A DNA stretch of 64,000 nt from Microbacterium sp. GCS4 (GTDB lineage: Bacteria > Actinomycetota > Actinomycetes > Actinomycetales > Microbacteriaceae). Position 1 is the first letter of the stretch. Each line of letters starts with the position of its first letter. The notes under the pieces were generated by a model. It was not told the DNA's origin. It saw only the letters and a program-made list of their open reading frames with translations, and did no database searches. The translations under genes and the position numbers were made by a program. Below are positions 8,048 to 15,884 of this stretch, piece by piece. Where the stretch lies: positions 124,001-188,000 of the forward strand of contig NZ_LGYE01000006.1 of the NCBI RefSeq assembly GCF_001262495.1. The letters are read 5' to 3'.

Positions 8048-8692
8048 TCAGGCGCCGATCTTCTTGGCGTCGTCGGAGTTCAGCACGCGGAACAGTAGCG
8101 CGGCGATGACCGCGCCCGTCACGGGGGCGACGATGTAGAGCCAGAGCGAGGCCCAATCGAAGTAGCCGCCGACCGAGAGACCGAGCGCGACGGCCGGGTT
8201 GAAGCCTCCGCCGGAGATCGAGCCGACCGTCGCCGCGCCGACGAACACGGTGCCGCCGATCGCGAGACCGTAGAACGAGTTGCCGTCGGTGTCCTTCGAG
8301 GTCGCGGTGTTGAGCACGACCCAGACGAGGATGAGCGTGAACAGCGCCTCGACGAAGAAGGCCGGTCCGATCTCGACGACCTTGGCCTCGGCGCCGGCCG
8401 GCCAGACGGCGAAGCTCGTGAGGGCCGCGAGCGCCCCGCCGACGAACTGGGCGACGAGGTAGGCGATGAAGTCGGTGACGGTGAGGCCGCCGCGCAGGAA
8501 GACGCCGACCGAGACCGCCGGGTTGAGGTGCGCACCCGAGATGTGCCCGGTCGAGAAGACGAGCACGGCGAGAGTGAAGCCGATCGCGAGGGGCGTCAGC
8601 GGGCTCTCGCTGTTCACCGCGGCGATGATGGCGAGGACGAAGAGGAAGGTCGCGATCGCTTCGGCGAGCGCCTTGCGTGCAGTTCCGGTCAT
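8048..8692 (-). CDS. Aquaporin (MIP family channel)
   Basis: A 214-residue MIP-family channel with six predicted spans and both half-helix NPA motifs intact: HLNPAVSV near residue 57 and GFNPAVAL near 170. ALAEAIATFLFVLAI is the conserved first helix with the glutamate typical of the family. It lacks the long loops of glycerol facilitators and is short, so a water channel is more likely than a glycerol facilitator; the selectivity filter was not modelled. The start at 8692 has AAAAGGG upstream and gives the standard N-terminus; the frame open to 8824 is not needed. Confidence 0.9.
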   Translation of the reverse strand: MTGTARKALAEAIATFLFVLAIIAAVNSESPLTPLAIGFTLAVLVFSTGHISGAHLNPAVSVGVFLRGGLTVTDFIAYLVAQFVGGALAALTSFAVWPAGAEAKVVEIGPAFFVEALFTLILVWVVLNTATSKDTDGNSFYGLAIGGTVFVGAATVGSISGGGFNPAVALGLSVGGYFDWASLWLYIVAPVTGAVIAALLFRVLNSDDAKKIGA

Positions 8693-8935
8693 GTGCGTGC
8701 CCTTTTCTGGAGTCGGTAGGGCGAGTCGCATCGTCGGCCTCTGTATGCCGGCGACGCACCCCCCCCCTGTGCGAGACCGAATATATCGATGTGCCGGGCA
8801 GACGCCCGACACGAATCGCAACAATCCTGTGAAAATCCTGAATACACGGTCGGAGCGCTCCCATCGCCCTCGACGGCGGCCTCCGTCACTGTCAACCCCG
8901 TCGAGCCGATCGCTGCGTCTGCCTACCGTGGTGGG

Positions 8936-10336
8936 ATGACCGGTCCTGTCCGCCCCGCTCCGTCCTCGGAGGCTGCTCCGGAGCGCCTGCGCCGCGCGAT
9001 CACCGGGCCCCTCCTCTTCGCGTTCATTCTCGGCGACGTCCTGGGCGCCGGCATCTACGCACTCATGGGGGTGCTCTCCCAGGAGGTCGGCGGGATGCTG
9101 TGGGCTCCGCTCCTGCTCGCTCTGCTGCTCGCGCTGCTCACCGCCGGCTCATACGCCGAGCTCGTCACGAAGTATCCCCGCGCCGGGGGAGCATCCGTCT
9201 TCGCGGAGCGCGCGTTCCGCAGCCCCATCGTGTCGTTCCTCGTCGGCTTCAGCATGCTCGCCGCCGGCGTCACGAGCGCGGCAGGTCTTGCTCTCGCCTT
9301 CGCCGGCGACTACTTCGCCACGTTGGTCGACCTGCCGGCCGCGCCCGTGGCGATCGCGTTCCTCGCTGTCGTCGCCGCGCTGAACGCACGCGGGATCCGC
9401 GAGTCGATGGGGGCGAACCTGGTCATGACCGCGATCGAACTCAGCGGTCTCGTGATCGTGGTCGTCGTGGCGGCGATGCTCGTCACCGGCGGAGGCGGCG
9501 ACGTCACCCGCCTCACCGATGCCCCGGAAGGCACCCCGGTCGCGCTGGCGGTGCTGGGCGGTGCCGTGATCGCCTACTACTCGTTCGTCGGCTTCGAGAC
9601 ATCGGCGAACATGATCGAGGAGGTGAAGGAACCCAGCCGCACCTATCCGCGTGCGCTGTTCGGCGCGTTGTTCACCGCCGGCGCGGTGTACATCCTCGTC
9701 GGGATCGCGAGCTCGGTCGCGCTGCCCGCATCCGAGCTGCAGGATTCCAGCGGTCCGCTGCTCGCCGTGGTCGAGGCCAGCGGCGTCAGCATCCCGTCCT
9801 GGCTCTTCAGCCTCATCGCGCTCATCGCCGTCGCCAACGGTGCGCTGCTGACGATGATCATGGTCAGCCGCCTCGCCTACGGCATGGCGGAGCAGCGATT
9901 GCTGCCAGCCGCGCTGGGTCGCGTGCTCCCGAACCGCAAGACGCCGTGGGTCGCGATCCTCACCACAACGCTCGTCGCCATGGGGCTCACGCTCATCGGC
10001 GACCTCGCCACCCTGGCGGAGACCGTCGTGCTGCTGCTCCTGGTCGTCTTCCTCAGCGTCAACATCTCCGTGCTCGCGCTGCGGCGCGAACGCGTGGACC
10101 ATGACCACTTCCGCATCTGGACGGTCGTCCCCGTGCTGGGCATCGCCTCCTGCATCCTGCTCCTCACTCAGCAGCGAGGCCAGGTGTGGCTGTTCGGGGG
10201 AATCCTGCTCGCGGTCGGCGTGGTCCTCTACCTCGTGGCGCGCTGGGCGCGCCGCGCCCGCCCGACCGGCCCGAGATCCGCAGACCACCGCACGACGACC
10301 ATCGACAACAGGGAGGAACCCCATGAGCACGCCTGA
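8936..10336 (+). CDS. APC-superfamily amino acid permease
   Basis: A 466-residue secondary transporter with about 12 predicted membrane spans. The first helix carries GDVLGAGIYALMG, the unwound GxG substrate-binding segment of APC transporters. The YSFVGFETSANMIEEVKEPSRTYPRAL block after span 6 is the classic APC motif. This places it with amino acid or cationic amino acid permeases; substrate unknown. The start at 8936 follows GTGG spacing and matches the family N-terminus. It is divergent from the aquaporin gene (243 nt) and its stop overlaps the next small gene by 14 nt. Confidence 0.88.
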   Translation: MTGPVRPAPSSEAAPERLRRAITGPLLFAFILGDVLGAGIYALMGVLSQEVGGMLWAPLLLALLLALLTAGSYAELVTKYPRAGGASVFAERAFRSPIVSFLVGFSMLAAGVTSAAGLALAFAGDYFATLVDLPAAPVAIAFLAVVAALNARGIRESMGANLVMTAIELSGLVIVVVVAAMLVTGGGGDVTRLTDAPEGTPVALAVLGGAVIAYYSFVGFETSANMIEEVKEPSRTYPRALFGALFTAGAVYILVGIASSVALPASELQDSSGPLLAVVEASGVSIPSWLFSLIALIAVANGALLTMIMVSRLAYGMAEQRLLPAALGRVLPNRKTPWVAILTTTLVAMGLTLIGDLATLAETVVLLLLVVFLSVNISVLALRRERVDHDHFRIWTVVPVLGIASCILLLTQQRGQVWLFGGILLAVGVVLYLVARWARRARPTGPRSADHRTTTIDNREEPHEHA

Positions 10337-10565
10337 AGACACCAGCACCGACGCGAACGGCACGAGCAAGGACGCCATGACGTTCGACGAGAAGCGGCAC
10401 GACCAGCTGACCACCGCCCCGAAGTCCACGGAAGCCGACGCCGCGCCGCGCATCGAGGTCACCGAGCACGACGGGAACACGCGGATCGACATACTGCCCG
10501 ACGCCGCGGTGCGCCCCGGCCCGGGTCCCGGCGTCGAACTCGACGACGACGGCCAGCCCGTCTGA
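10323..10565 (+). CDS. Small hydrophilic protein overlapping the permease gene
   Basis: Encodes 80 residues with no signal peptide or membrane span: an acidic N-terminal third, a basic FDEKRHDQL stretch, then HDGNTRIDILPDAAVRPGPGPG. A good ribosome-binding site (GGAGG) lies inside the end of the permease gene, so the pair is translationally coupled. No domain is recognised. Homologues in related genomes are sometimes called multidrug transporter, which the sequence does not support, as it has no hydrophobic segment. Confidence 0.6.
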   Translation: MSTPEDTSTDANGTSKDAMTFDEKRHDQLTTAPKSTEADAAPRIEVTEHDGNTRIDILPDAAVRPGPGPGVELDDDGQPV

Positions 10566-10577
10566 GCGCGGCCCGGA

Positions 10578-11861
10578 TCAGCCCTCTACCGGGGCTACGC
10601 AGGGCAGGGCGTTGTCGATGATCGCCTGGTGCCACTGCTCCGCCGTGAACGGCAGCCCGAACTCCGGAGCCGTCTGACCAGAGGCCGCAGGCGCCTTCGA
10701 GGCGATCGCCGCGAGCTCCCACGCGAGGTAGGCGGCGAACGTGCCGCCGGCGGTCGAGTCGTTCAACGACACCGCGACGGTGAAGCCGGTGGTCGGATCG
10801 GAGTACGCCGCGGTGGCGTACCCGGGCGTCCAGCCGTACTGGCCCACGAGCGAGCCGACGAGGCTGGCCCCGCCGGTCGCCTGCTGCCAGGACGGCGCCC
10901 CGTCGTAGGCGGGGAGAGGCGCACCGAAGCGGTTCGGCTCCTCCTTCGTGCGCAGCGCCTGAGCGGCCTCCGCCTGCACGTAGCGTCCGAGATCCTCGAT
11001 CGTGGAGACCACGCCCGAGTCGGTGAACCCGCTGCTCGACGACAGCGTCGTGATGTCTATCGGGGCCGCACACGTGTACCCGCCCTCGACCGCCGGCAGG
11101 TAGTGGCCCTCCATGACCGGACCGGTCGACGGCGCAGCGGCCGCGGCCCGGGGAAGCGAGGTCGACGGCAGCCCGAGCGGCTGCGTGACGTACTGCGAGA
11201 TCAGCTCGGATGCCGTGAGGCCGGAGGCGCGCTCCAGAGCGAGCCCGAGCAGCAGGTAACCGGCGTCGGAGTCGCGGTACTGAGTGTGCGCGGGGGTGCG
11301 CGCCGTGCCGAGTCCGAACGAGGCGAGTTCGAGCGGGGCCCACACGCGCTCCGGCGTGTTCAGCCACGCGGACTTCGCGATCGCTTCGGAGGATCCGACG
11401 CCGCTCGTGCCGTTGCACAGGTCGAGGAGCGTGATGTCCTGGAGATCCGGGACGCCCGACACGTAGTCGGGCACCGGGGCATCGAGCTCGAGGATGCCGT
11501 CGTCGGCGAGGCCGTACAGCACATCGCAGGTCATGAGGCGCGTGACATCCCCGACGCGGAACGCCATGTCGGTCGTGATCTCGTCCTCCGACCCCGGCGT
11601 CTGCGTCCCGACGCCCGAGACCCAGCTGCCGCTCCACGGCACCCAGACACCCACGACCGCACCGGAGGCACCCGAGGCGGCGAGCGCATTCGTCACGGCA
11701 TCCTGCATCGCGGCGACTGTGTCGTCGGGCAGAGCGCCGTCCGCCTGGGCGGGCGGTTCGTAGCTGAACGACGGCTCCGAGGTGCACCCGGTGAGGGCGA
11801 GTCCGAGCACGGCGACGCCGGCCGCTGCTGCGCGGAACCTGCGTGACGAGAGAAGCTGCAT
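10578..11861 (-). CDS. Beta-lactamase/DD-peptidase-fold lipoprotein, catalytic residues lost
   Basis: A 427-residue lipoprotein: signal peptide with lipobox LALTGC (Cys about residue 26). The rest follows the class C beta-lactamase / serine hydrolase (Pfam Beta-lactamase) fold, as seen in MAFRVGDVTRLMTCDVLYGLADDGILELDAPVPDY and in DSDAGYLLLGLALE. Active members have SxxK at the first site; here it reads DVTR, so both the nucleophile Ser and the Lys are replaced. The YSN-type second motif reads DSD, and the C-terminal HxG/KTG-type motif is not recognisable. It is therefore probably a pseudo-enzyme, perhaps a cell-wall-binding lipoprotein. Convergent with the preceding small gene (12 nt). Confidence 0.8.
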   Translation of the reverse strand: MQLLSSRRFRAAAAGVAVLGLALTGCTSEPSFSYEPPAQADGALPDDTVAAMQDAVTNALAASGASGAVVGVWVPWSGSWVSGVGTQTPGSEDEITTDMAFRVGDVTRLMTCDVLYGLADDGILELDAPVPDYVSGVPDLQDITLLDLCNGTSGVGSSEAIAKSAWLNTPERVWAPLELASFGLGTARTPAHTQYRDSDAGYLLLGLALERASGLTASELISQYVTQPLGLPSTSLPRAAAAAPSTGPVMEGHYLPAVEGGYTCAAPIDITTLSSSSGFTDSGVVSTIEDLGRYVQAEAAQALRTKEEPNRFGAPLPAYDGAPSWQQATGGASLVGSLVGQYGWTPGYATAAYSDPTTGFTVAVSLNDSTAGGTFAAYLAWELAAIASKAPAASGQTAPEFGLPFTAEQWHQAIIDNALPCVAPVEG

Positions 11862-11941
11862 GGAAGGGACCCCCGGAAGACGTGTCTCCCGAGTCTAGAA
11901 CGCCCTTCCTGAAAGCGCGCATCCGGCGGCACCGTAGGGTG

Positions 11942-12265
11942 ATGTTCATGCCCCACTCCTTCGATGCCGACGTCGTCTCCGCGGTCCTGCGCCACATGAA
12001 CGGCGACCACACCGACGACAACCTCCTGATCGCGCGCGCCTTCTCCTCCGACGACGACGCAGCCGACATCACCGGGGCGACCATGACCGGCTTCGACGGC
12101 GACGGGGGCACCTGGAGCGTGACGCGCGGCGGGACGGCATCCGAGCTGCGGGTGTCGTGGCCCGGTGGCCCGATCGATGACCGCCCCTCCGTGCGTCGTC
12201 AGGTGGTCGCGCTCTACGACCTCGCCTGCGAGCGCCTCGGCATCGAGCCGCGCCCGCACGACTGA
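11942..12265 (+). CDS. DUF2470 domain protein
   Basis: A 107-residue protein, or 105 if the ATG at 11948 is used; both ATGs are in frame. It consists of one DUF2470 domain, with HMNGDHTDDNLLIARAF near residue 20 as its hallmark, whose His residues are conserved. This domain forms the C-terminal part of HugZ-type heme-utilisation proteins. Standing alone 88 nt upstream of a heme oxygenase gene and on the same strand, it probably takes part in heme handling; that is context-based inference. Confidence 0.75.
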   Translation: MFMPHSFDADVVSAVLRHMNGDHTDDNLLIARAFSSDDDAADITGATMTGFDGDGGTWSVTRGGTASELRVSWPGGPIDDRPSVRRQVVALYDLACERLGIEPRPHD

Positions 12266-12329
12266 GCAGCGCCGCGCGGCAGTCGACCCGCGACCGCGAG
12301 ACGGATCGTCACGAGGGTTTCGCGGGAAC

Positions 12330-12348
12330 TTAGGCAACCCTTACACTG
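12330..12348 (+). promoter_or_regulatory. DtxR/IdeR-like iron box before heme oxygenase
   Basis: TTAGGCAACCCTTACACTG agrees with the 19-bp actinobacterial iron box TWAGGTWAGSCTWACCTWA at 14 of 19 positions, all strong in the first 15 bases. It ends 5 nt before the heme oxygenase ATG, so a bound repressor would block initiation. In corynebacteria the hmuO gene is controlled by DtxR, which makes iron-repressed expression plausible. Confidence 0.5.
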
Positions 12349-12353
12349 GGGTC

Positions 12354-13001
12354 ATGTCCGAGATCCTCTCCTTCTCCGCCGCCCTCCGCGAGCGTTCCTC
12401 CGGTTCGCACTCGCGCAGCGAGGGCGCGGGCTTCATGTCCGATCTGCTCAAGGGTGAGGGTTCGCGAGAGGACTACATCGCGCTGGTCGCCCAGCACTAC
12501 TTCATCTACGAGGCCCTCGAGGGCGCCGGCGACCGGATGCGCAACGACCCCGTCGCCTCGGTCTTCCTCAGCGACAAGCTCACGCGGCTGCCCGCGCTCG
12601 AGGCCGACCTCGAGTTCCTGCTCGGGGCGGACTGGCGGGAGCAGATCGTCCCACTGCCGACCACCCGCGCCTACGTCTCGCGCATCCGTCACGTCGGGGC
12701 GACCTGGGCGGGTGGGTTCGTCGCGCACCACTACACGCGCTACCTCGGCGACCTCTCCGGCGGGATCTTCATCGGGCGCGTCATGGCACGCCGCTTCGGC
12801 TTCGAGACCAACGGCATCGGCTTCTACCTGTTCGACGACATCGCCGACCCGAACGCGTTCAAGGACGTGTACCGCGAGCAGCTCGACGCCGCCCCCTGGG
12901 ACGACGCCGAGCGCGAGCGCGTGATCGACGAGGTGCTCCTCGCCTACCGCTTCAACACCGAGCTGTTCGAGGACCTCGACCGGGCGCGCGCCGCGGCCTG
13001 A
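12354..13001 (+). CDS. hmuO: Biliverdin-producing heme oxygenase
   Basis: A 215-residue heme oxygenase of the HO-1/HmuO fold, normal length. The proximal heme-ligand His is seen in SGSHSRSEGAGFM near residue 19, and the distal-helix glycine motif GDLSGG near residue 138, which allows heme and oxygen to bind. YTRYLGDLSGG and RFGF further match the family. It opens the heme ring to biliverdin, CO and ferrous iron, giving iron from heme. A DUF2470 gene precedes it, and an iron-box-like sequence overlaps its promoter. A tandem-repeat element begins 16 nt after its stop. The ATG at 12354 gives the family N-terminus. Confidence 0.92.
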   Translation: MSEILSFSAALRERSSGSHSRSEGAGFMSDLLKGEGSREDYIALVAQHYFIYEALEGAGDRMRNDPVASVFLSDKLTRLPALEADLEFLLGADWREQIVPLPTTRAYVSRIRHVGATWAGGFVAHHYTRYLGDLSGGIFIGRVMARRFGFETNGIGFYLFDDIADPNAFKDVYREQLDAAPWDDAERERVIDEVLLAYRFNTELFEDLDRARAAA

Positions 13002-13016
13002 CACGAGCGCCTCACC

Positions 13017-13228
13017 GCGTTTCGTCTCGCTCCGCTCGCTCAACGACCAAGGGCGACTCCGGTCGTCGAGCGAGGAGCGCAGCGCCCCCACCGGTCGTTG
13101 AGCGAGGAGCGCAGCGCCCCCCACCGGTCGTCGAGCGAGGAGCGCAGCGCCCCCACCGGTCGTCGAGCGAGGAGCGCAGCGCCCCCACCGGTCGTTGAGC
13201 GAGGAGCGCAGCGACGAGACGAAACGCG
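13017..13228. repeat. Composite palindromic element with five tandem 32-bp units
   Basis: The left arm (13017-13048) begins GCGTTTCGTCTCGC and ends CTCAACGACC; the right arm ends GAGACGAAACGC and is its inverse. Between them the right-arm sequence CCGGTCGTTGAGCGAGGAGC is repeated five times, with unit starts at 13059, 13091, 13124, 13156 and 13188 (32-33 bp). It fills the gap between the convergent heme oxygenase and helicase genes, stopping at the helicase stop codon. Three other copies of the same arms occur in the window. Confidence 0.85.
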
Positions 13229-13231
13229 CTC

Positions 13232-14626
13232 TCAGACCGTCCCGACCTCGGGGGCCGTGCGCGCGAGCCATGCCTCGCGCATGAAGCGCCTCACATCCTC
13301 GTCGACGCGGATGTCGCTGGGGCGCAGCGCGCGCGAGAGGTAGAGCCCGTCGAGCGATGTGAGCCGCGACAGCGCGACGTAGGTCTGTCCGGGCGCGAAT
13401 GCCCCGGAGCCGAGGTCGATGACCGCACGGTCATAGGTCTTGCCCTGGGACTTGTGGATCGTCACGGCCCAGGCGAGACGCAGCGGGAACTGCGTGAACT
13501 CGGCGATCACATCGCGGGAGAGCTTCTTGGTCGACGGCTCGTACGAGTAGCGGAACCTCTCCCACACGGCCGGCTCGACGTCGACCTCCTCACCGTCGAT
13601 CTCGACCCGGACCGTCTCGCCGAGGATCCGCACGACCGTGCCGATCGTGCCGTTGACCCACCGTGGCGGCTCCCCCGACATCGCCGTGTCGTTGCGCAGG
13701 AACATGACCTGCGCGCCGATCTTGAGCTTCAGCTCGGTCTCGGCGGGCAGTGACGCCTCGCCGCGACCGAACTCCCCGTTGATCTCGGCCCTCGCGGTCT
13801 GCTCCTTGCCGGGCAGCGCCGCGAGGTGGCGGCTGTTGATGCCGTTCACGATGTCGTTGCGCGTCGCGAGAGTGATCATCGGCACCTCCCCCGGCTCCGG
13901 ATCCGGCGGCGTGCGAGCGCCCTGCGCGTTCAACACCCCGGCGATCTCTGCGGTGACCCGTCCGTAGCGCACCGCGTTCAGCATGGCCTTGAAGCCGTCG
14001 TCGGACTGCCGGTGGATCTGCACGAGCTCACGCACGTGCAGTTCGGCCTTCGTGTCGACCGCGAACAGCCCGCCGTCGTCGTCCGGGTTCTCTCCCCCGG
14101 ACGATCCGGCCCACACCTGGGCGTCGAAGAACCAGAACGAGCGGTAGTGGTCCTTGACGTAGCGCAGCTCGTCCCCGCGCGGCGGCACGGGAGCGAGCTG
14201 ATACGGGTCGCCGAACATCACGACCTGCACGCCCCCGAACGGGATGCCGCGCTTGCCGCGCGCCTGACGGAGAGACCGGTCGATCGCATCCATGAGGTCC
14301 GCGTTCACCATCGAGATCTCATCGATCACGAGGGTCTCGATCGCGTTGAGGATGCGGCGGGTGTTGTCGTTCTGGTCGATGTCGGAGTCGCCGATCAGAC
14401 CGATCGGCAGCCGGAACAGCGAGTGGATGGTCTGGCCCTCGACGTTGAGCGCCGCGACGCCCGTCGGTGCGCAGATCGCGATCTGCTTCTTGGTGTTCCA
14501 GGAGAAGTGCTGCAGCAGCGTGGACTTGCCCGTGCCGGCGCGGCCCGTGATGAAGACGTGCTCGCTGGTGTCCTCGATCAGACGGAACAGCTCCTGCTGC
14601 TCCTCGGACAGGGCGGGAAGGGACAC
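13232..14626 (-). CDS. Pif1/RecD2-like ATP-dependent DNA helicase
   Basis: A 464-residue superfamily 1B helicase. The Walker A is GRAGTGKSTLL near residue 29, Walker B is VIDEISMV near 98, motif III is MFGDPYQLAPVPP, and motif VI is VTIHKSQGKTYDRAVIDLG...YVALSR. This is the Pif1 layout, where 5'-to-3' unwinding of DNA or DNA/RNA forks is typical. The domain between, with LKIGAQVMFLRND, is the Pif1 SH3-like region. GTG start at 14626. It is monocistronic; its 3' end touches the composite repeat element. Confidence 0.9.
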   Translation of the reverse strand: MSLPALSEEQQELFRLIEDTSEHVFITGRAGTGKSTLLQHFSWNTKKQIAICAPTGVAALNVEGQTIHSLFRLPIGLIGDSDIDQNDNTRRILNAIETLVIDEISMVNADLMDAIDRSLRQARGKRGIPFGGVQVVMFGDPYQLAPVPPRGDELRYVKDHYRSFWFFDAQVWAGSSGGENPDDDGGLFAVDTKAELHVRELVQIHRQSDDGFKAMLNAVRYGRVTAEIAGVLNAQGARTPPDPEPGEVPMITLATRNDIVNGINSRHLAALPGKEQTARAEINGEFGRGEASLPAETELKLKIGAQVMFLRNDTAMSGEPPRWVNGTIGTVVRILGETVRVEIDGEEVDVEPAVWERFRYSYEPSTKKLSRDVIAEFTQFPLRLAWAVTIHKSQGKTYDRAVIDLGSGAFAPGQTYVALSRLTSLDGLYLSRALRPSDIRVDEDVRRFMREAWLARTAPEVGTV

Positions 14627-14804
14627 GACGCTCTCAGACGGGACGAAGACGGACGGTCACGGCAGGCGTGACGGGCGCGTGACGACGCAGTTCGCGCGCC
14701 CTCCCATGCTACGGGTCGACGGCGGCACGGCATCCGGTGGACACGGTCGTCGCACGTCGTCACGCGCACGGCGTCGTCCCAGGCCGTCCTCCTAGACTGA
14801 CCGC

Positions 14805-15875
14805 ATGCAGCAGGTCGAGACGAGTGCGCCCCGACGCAGGCGACTCGTCGGTGACCTCGCCATGCTCGCTGTGATCGGGCTGCTCCTCGTCGCCGCCCTC
14901 GCCGCCGGAGGGGCGACACTGTACCGGGAGTTCTACGGGCCGTCGGCCTTCGTGACCCGCTACCTCGACCTGCTGGCCGAGGGACGCGCCGCCGATGCGC
15001 TGCGCGTGCCGGGCGTCGCGATCGACCGCGAGACGCTGCAGGATGCGGGACTGGGTGCGACGGCATCCGAGGCGATGCTGCGCCGCGCCGCCCTCGGATC
15101 GCTCGCCGACGTCGAGGTGGTGTCGGAGGTGCACGACGGCGACCACTACGCCGTCACCGTGTCGTACAGCGCGGGCGGTCACGCCGGCACGACAACGTTC
15201 TCCGTCGCCCAGGACGGCTGGGCGGGCGTCACCCCCAACTGGCGCTTCACGACGAGTCCGCTCGCCGTGGTGGACCTGACCCTGCTCGGCGCCGATCGGT
15301 TCTCGCTCAACGGCTTCGAGGTCGACCGTCGGCAGATCTCCGTCGCGGGCGCGGACGCGTCGCCCACCGATCCCCTGCCGCTGCTCGTCTTCACGCCGGG
15401 GCTGTACTCGGTGACCGTCGACACCGCGATCTCGAAGTCCACGGGCACCGGGGTGCTCGCCGACACCCCGCTCGCGACCACGCCCGTCGAGGTCCAGACC
15501 GAGCCCACCGAGGAGTTCGTCGCGGTCGTGCAGGAGCGCGTCGAGGAGTTCCTCACCGCGTGCACGACGCAGGAGGTCCTGCAGCCCACGGCGTGCCCCT
15601 TCGGGATCGAGGTGTCGAACCGCATCGACTCTCTGCCGCAGTGGTCGATCGCGACGCAGCCGCAGGTCACGGTCGTGCCGGACGACGGCCAGTGGCGCAT
15701 CCCGCCGACGGATGCCGTGGCGCACGTCGAGGTCGACATCCGGTCGCTGTTCGACGGCAAGGTCCAGGAGATCTCCGAGGATGTCCCGTTCACCGTGGAC
15801 GGCACGATCCTGCTGCTGCCGGACGGGTCCGTGTCGATCCGCGTCGGTTCGCCGGGCGAGACGCCGCAGGACTGA
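14805..15875 (+). CDS. Membrane-anchored extracytoplasmic protein, unknown
   Basis: A 356-residue protein with a basic N-terminus (PRRRRL), one membrane span at about residues 17-40 and the rest predicted outside the cell. The first extracytoplasmic part (FVTRYLDLLAEGRAADALRVPG) resembles the NTF2-like DUF4878 type of domain in actinobacterial anchored proteins. Later beta-rich repeats follow (residues 150-220), and residues 230-356 form another domain starting with two Cys in TACTTQEVLQPTACPFG, which may form a disulfide. No enzyme motif is seen. It is convergent with the copD-ctaG gene. Confidence 0.7.
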   Translation: MQQVETSAPRRRRLVGDLAMLAVIGLLLVAALAAGGATLYREFYGPSAFVTRYLDLLAEGRAADALRVPGVAIDRETLQDAGLGATASEAMLRRAALGSLADVEVVSEVHDGDHYAVTVSYSAGGHAGTTTFSVAQDGWAGVTPNWRFTTSPLAVVDLTLLGADRFSLNGFEVDRRQISVAGADASPTDPLPLLVFTPGLYSVTVDTAISKSTGTGVLADTPLATTPVEVQTEPTEEFVAVVQERVEEFLTACTTQEVLQPTACPFGIEVSNRIDSLPQWSIATQPQVTVVPDDGQWRIPPTDAVAHVEVDIRSLFDGKVQEISEDVPFTVDGTILLLPDGSVSIRVGSPGETPQD

Positions 15876-15884
15876 CCGGCGGGC

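Noticed and set aside
13059-13214. CRISPR-like array (five units of 32 bp)
   Set aside because: Units follow each other directly with no variable spacers, no cas genes are near, and the unit is the arm of a dispersed palindrome.
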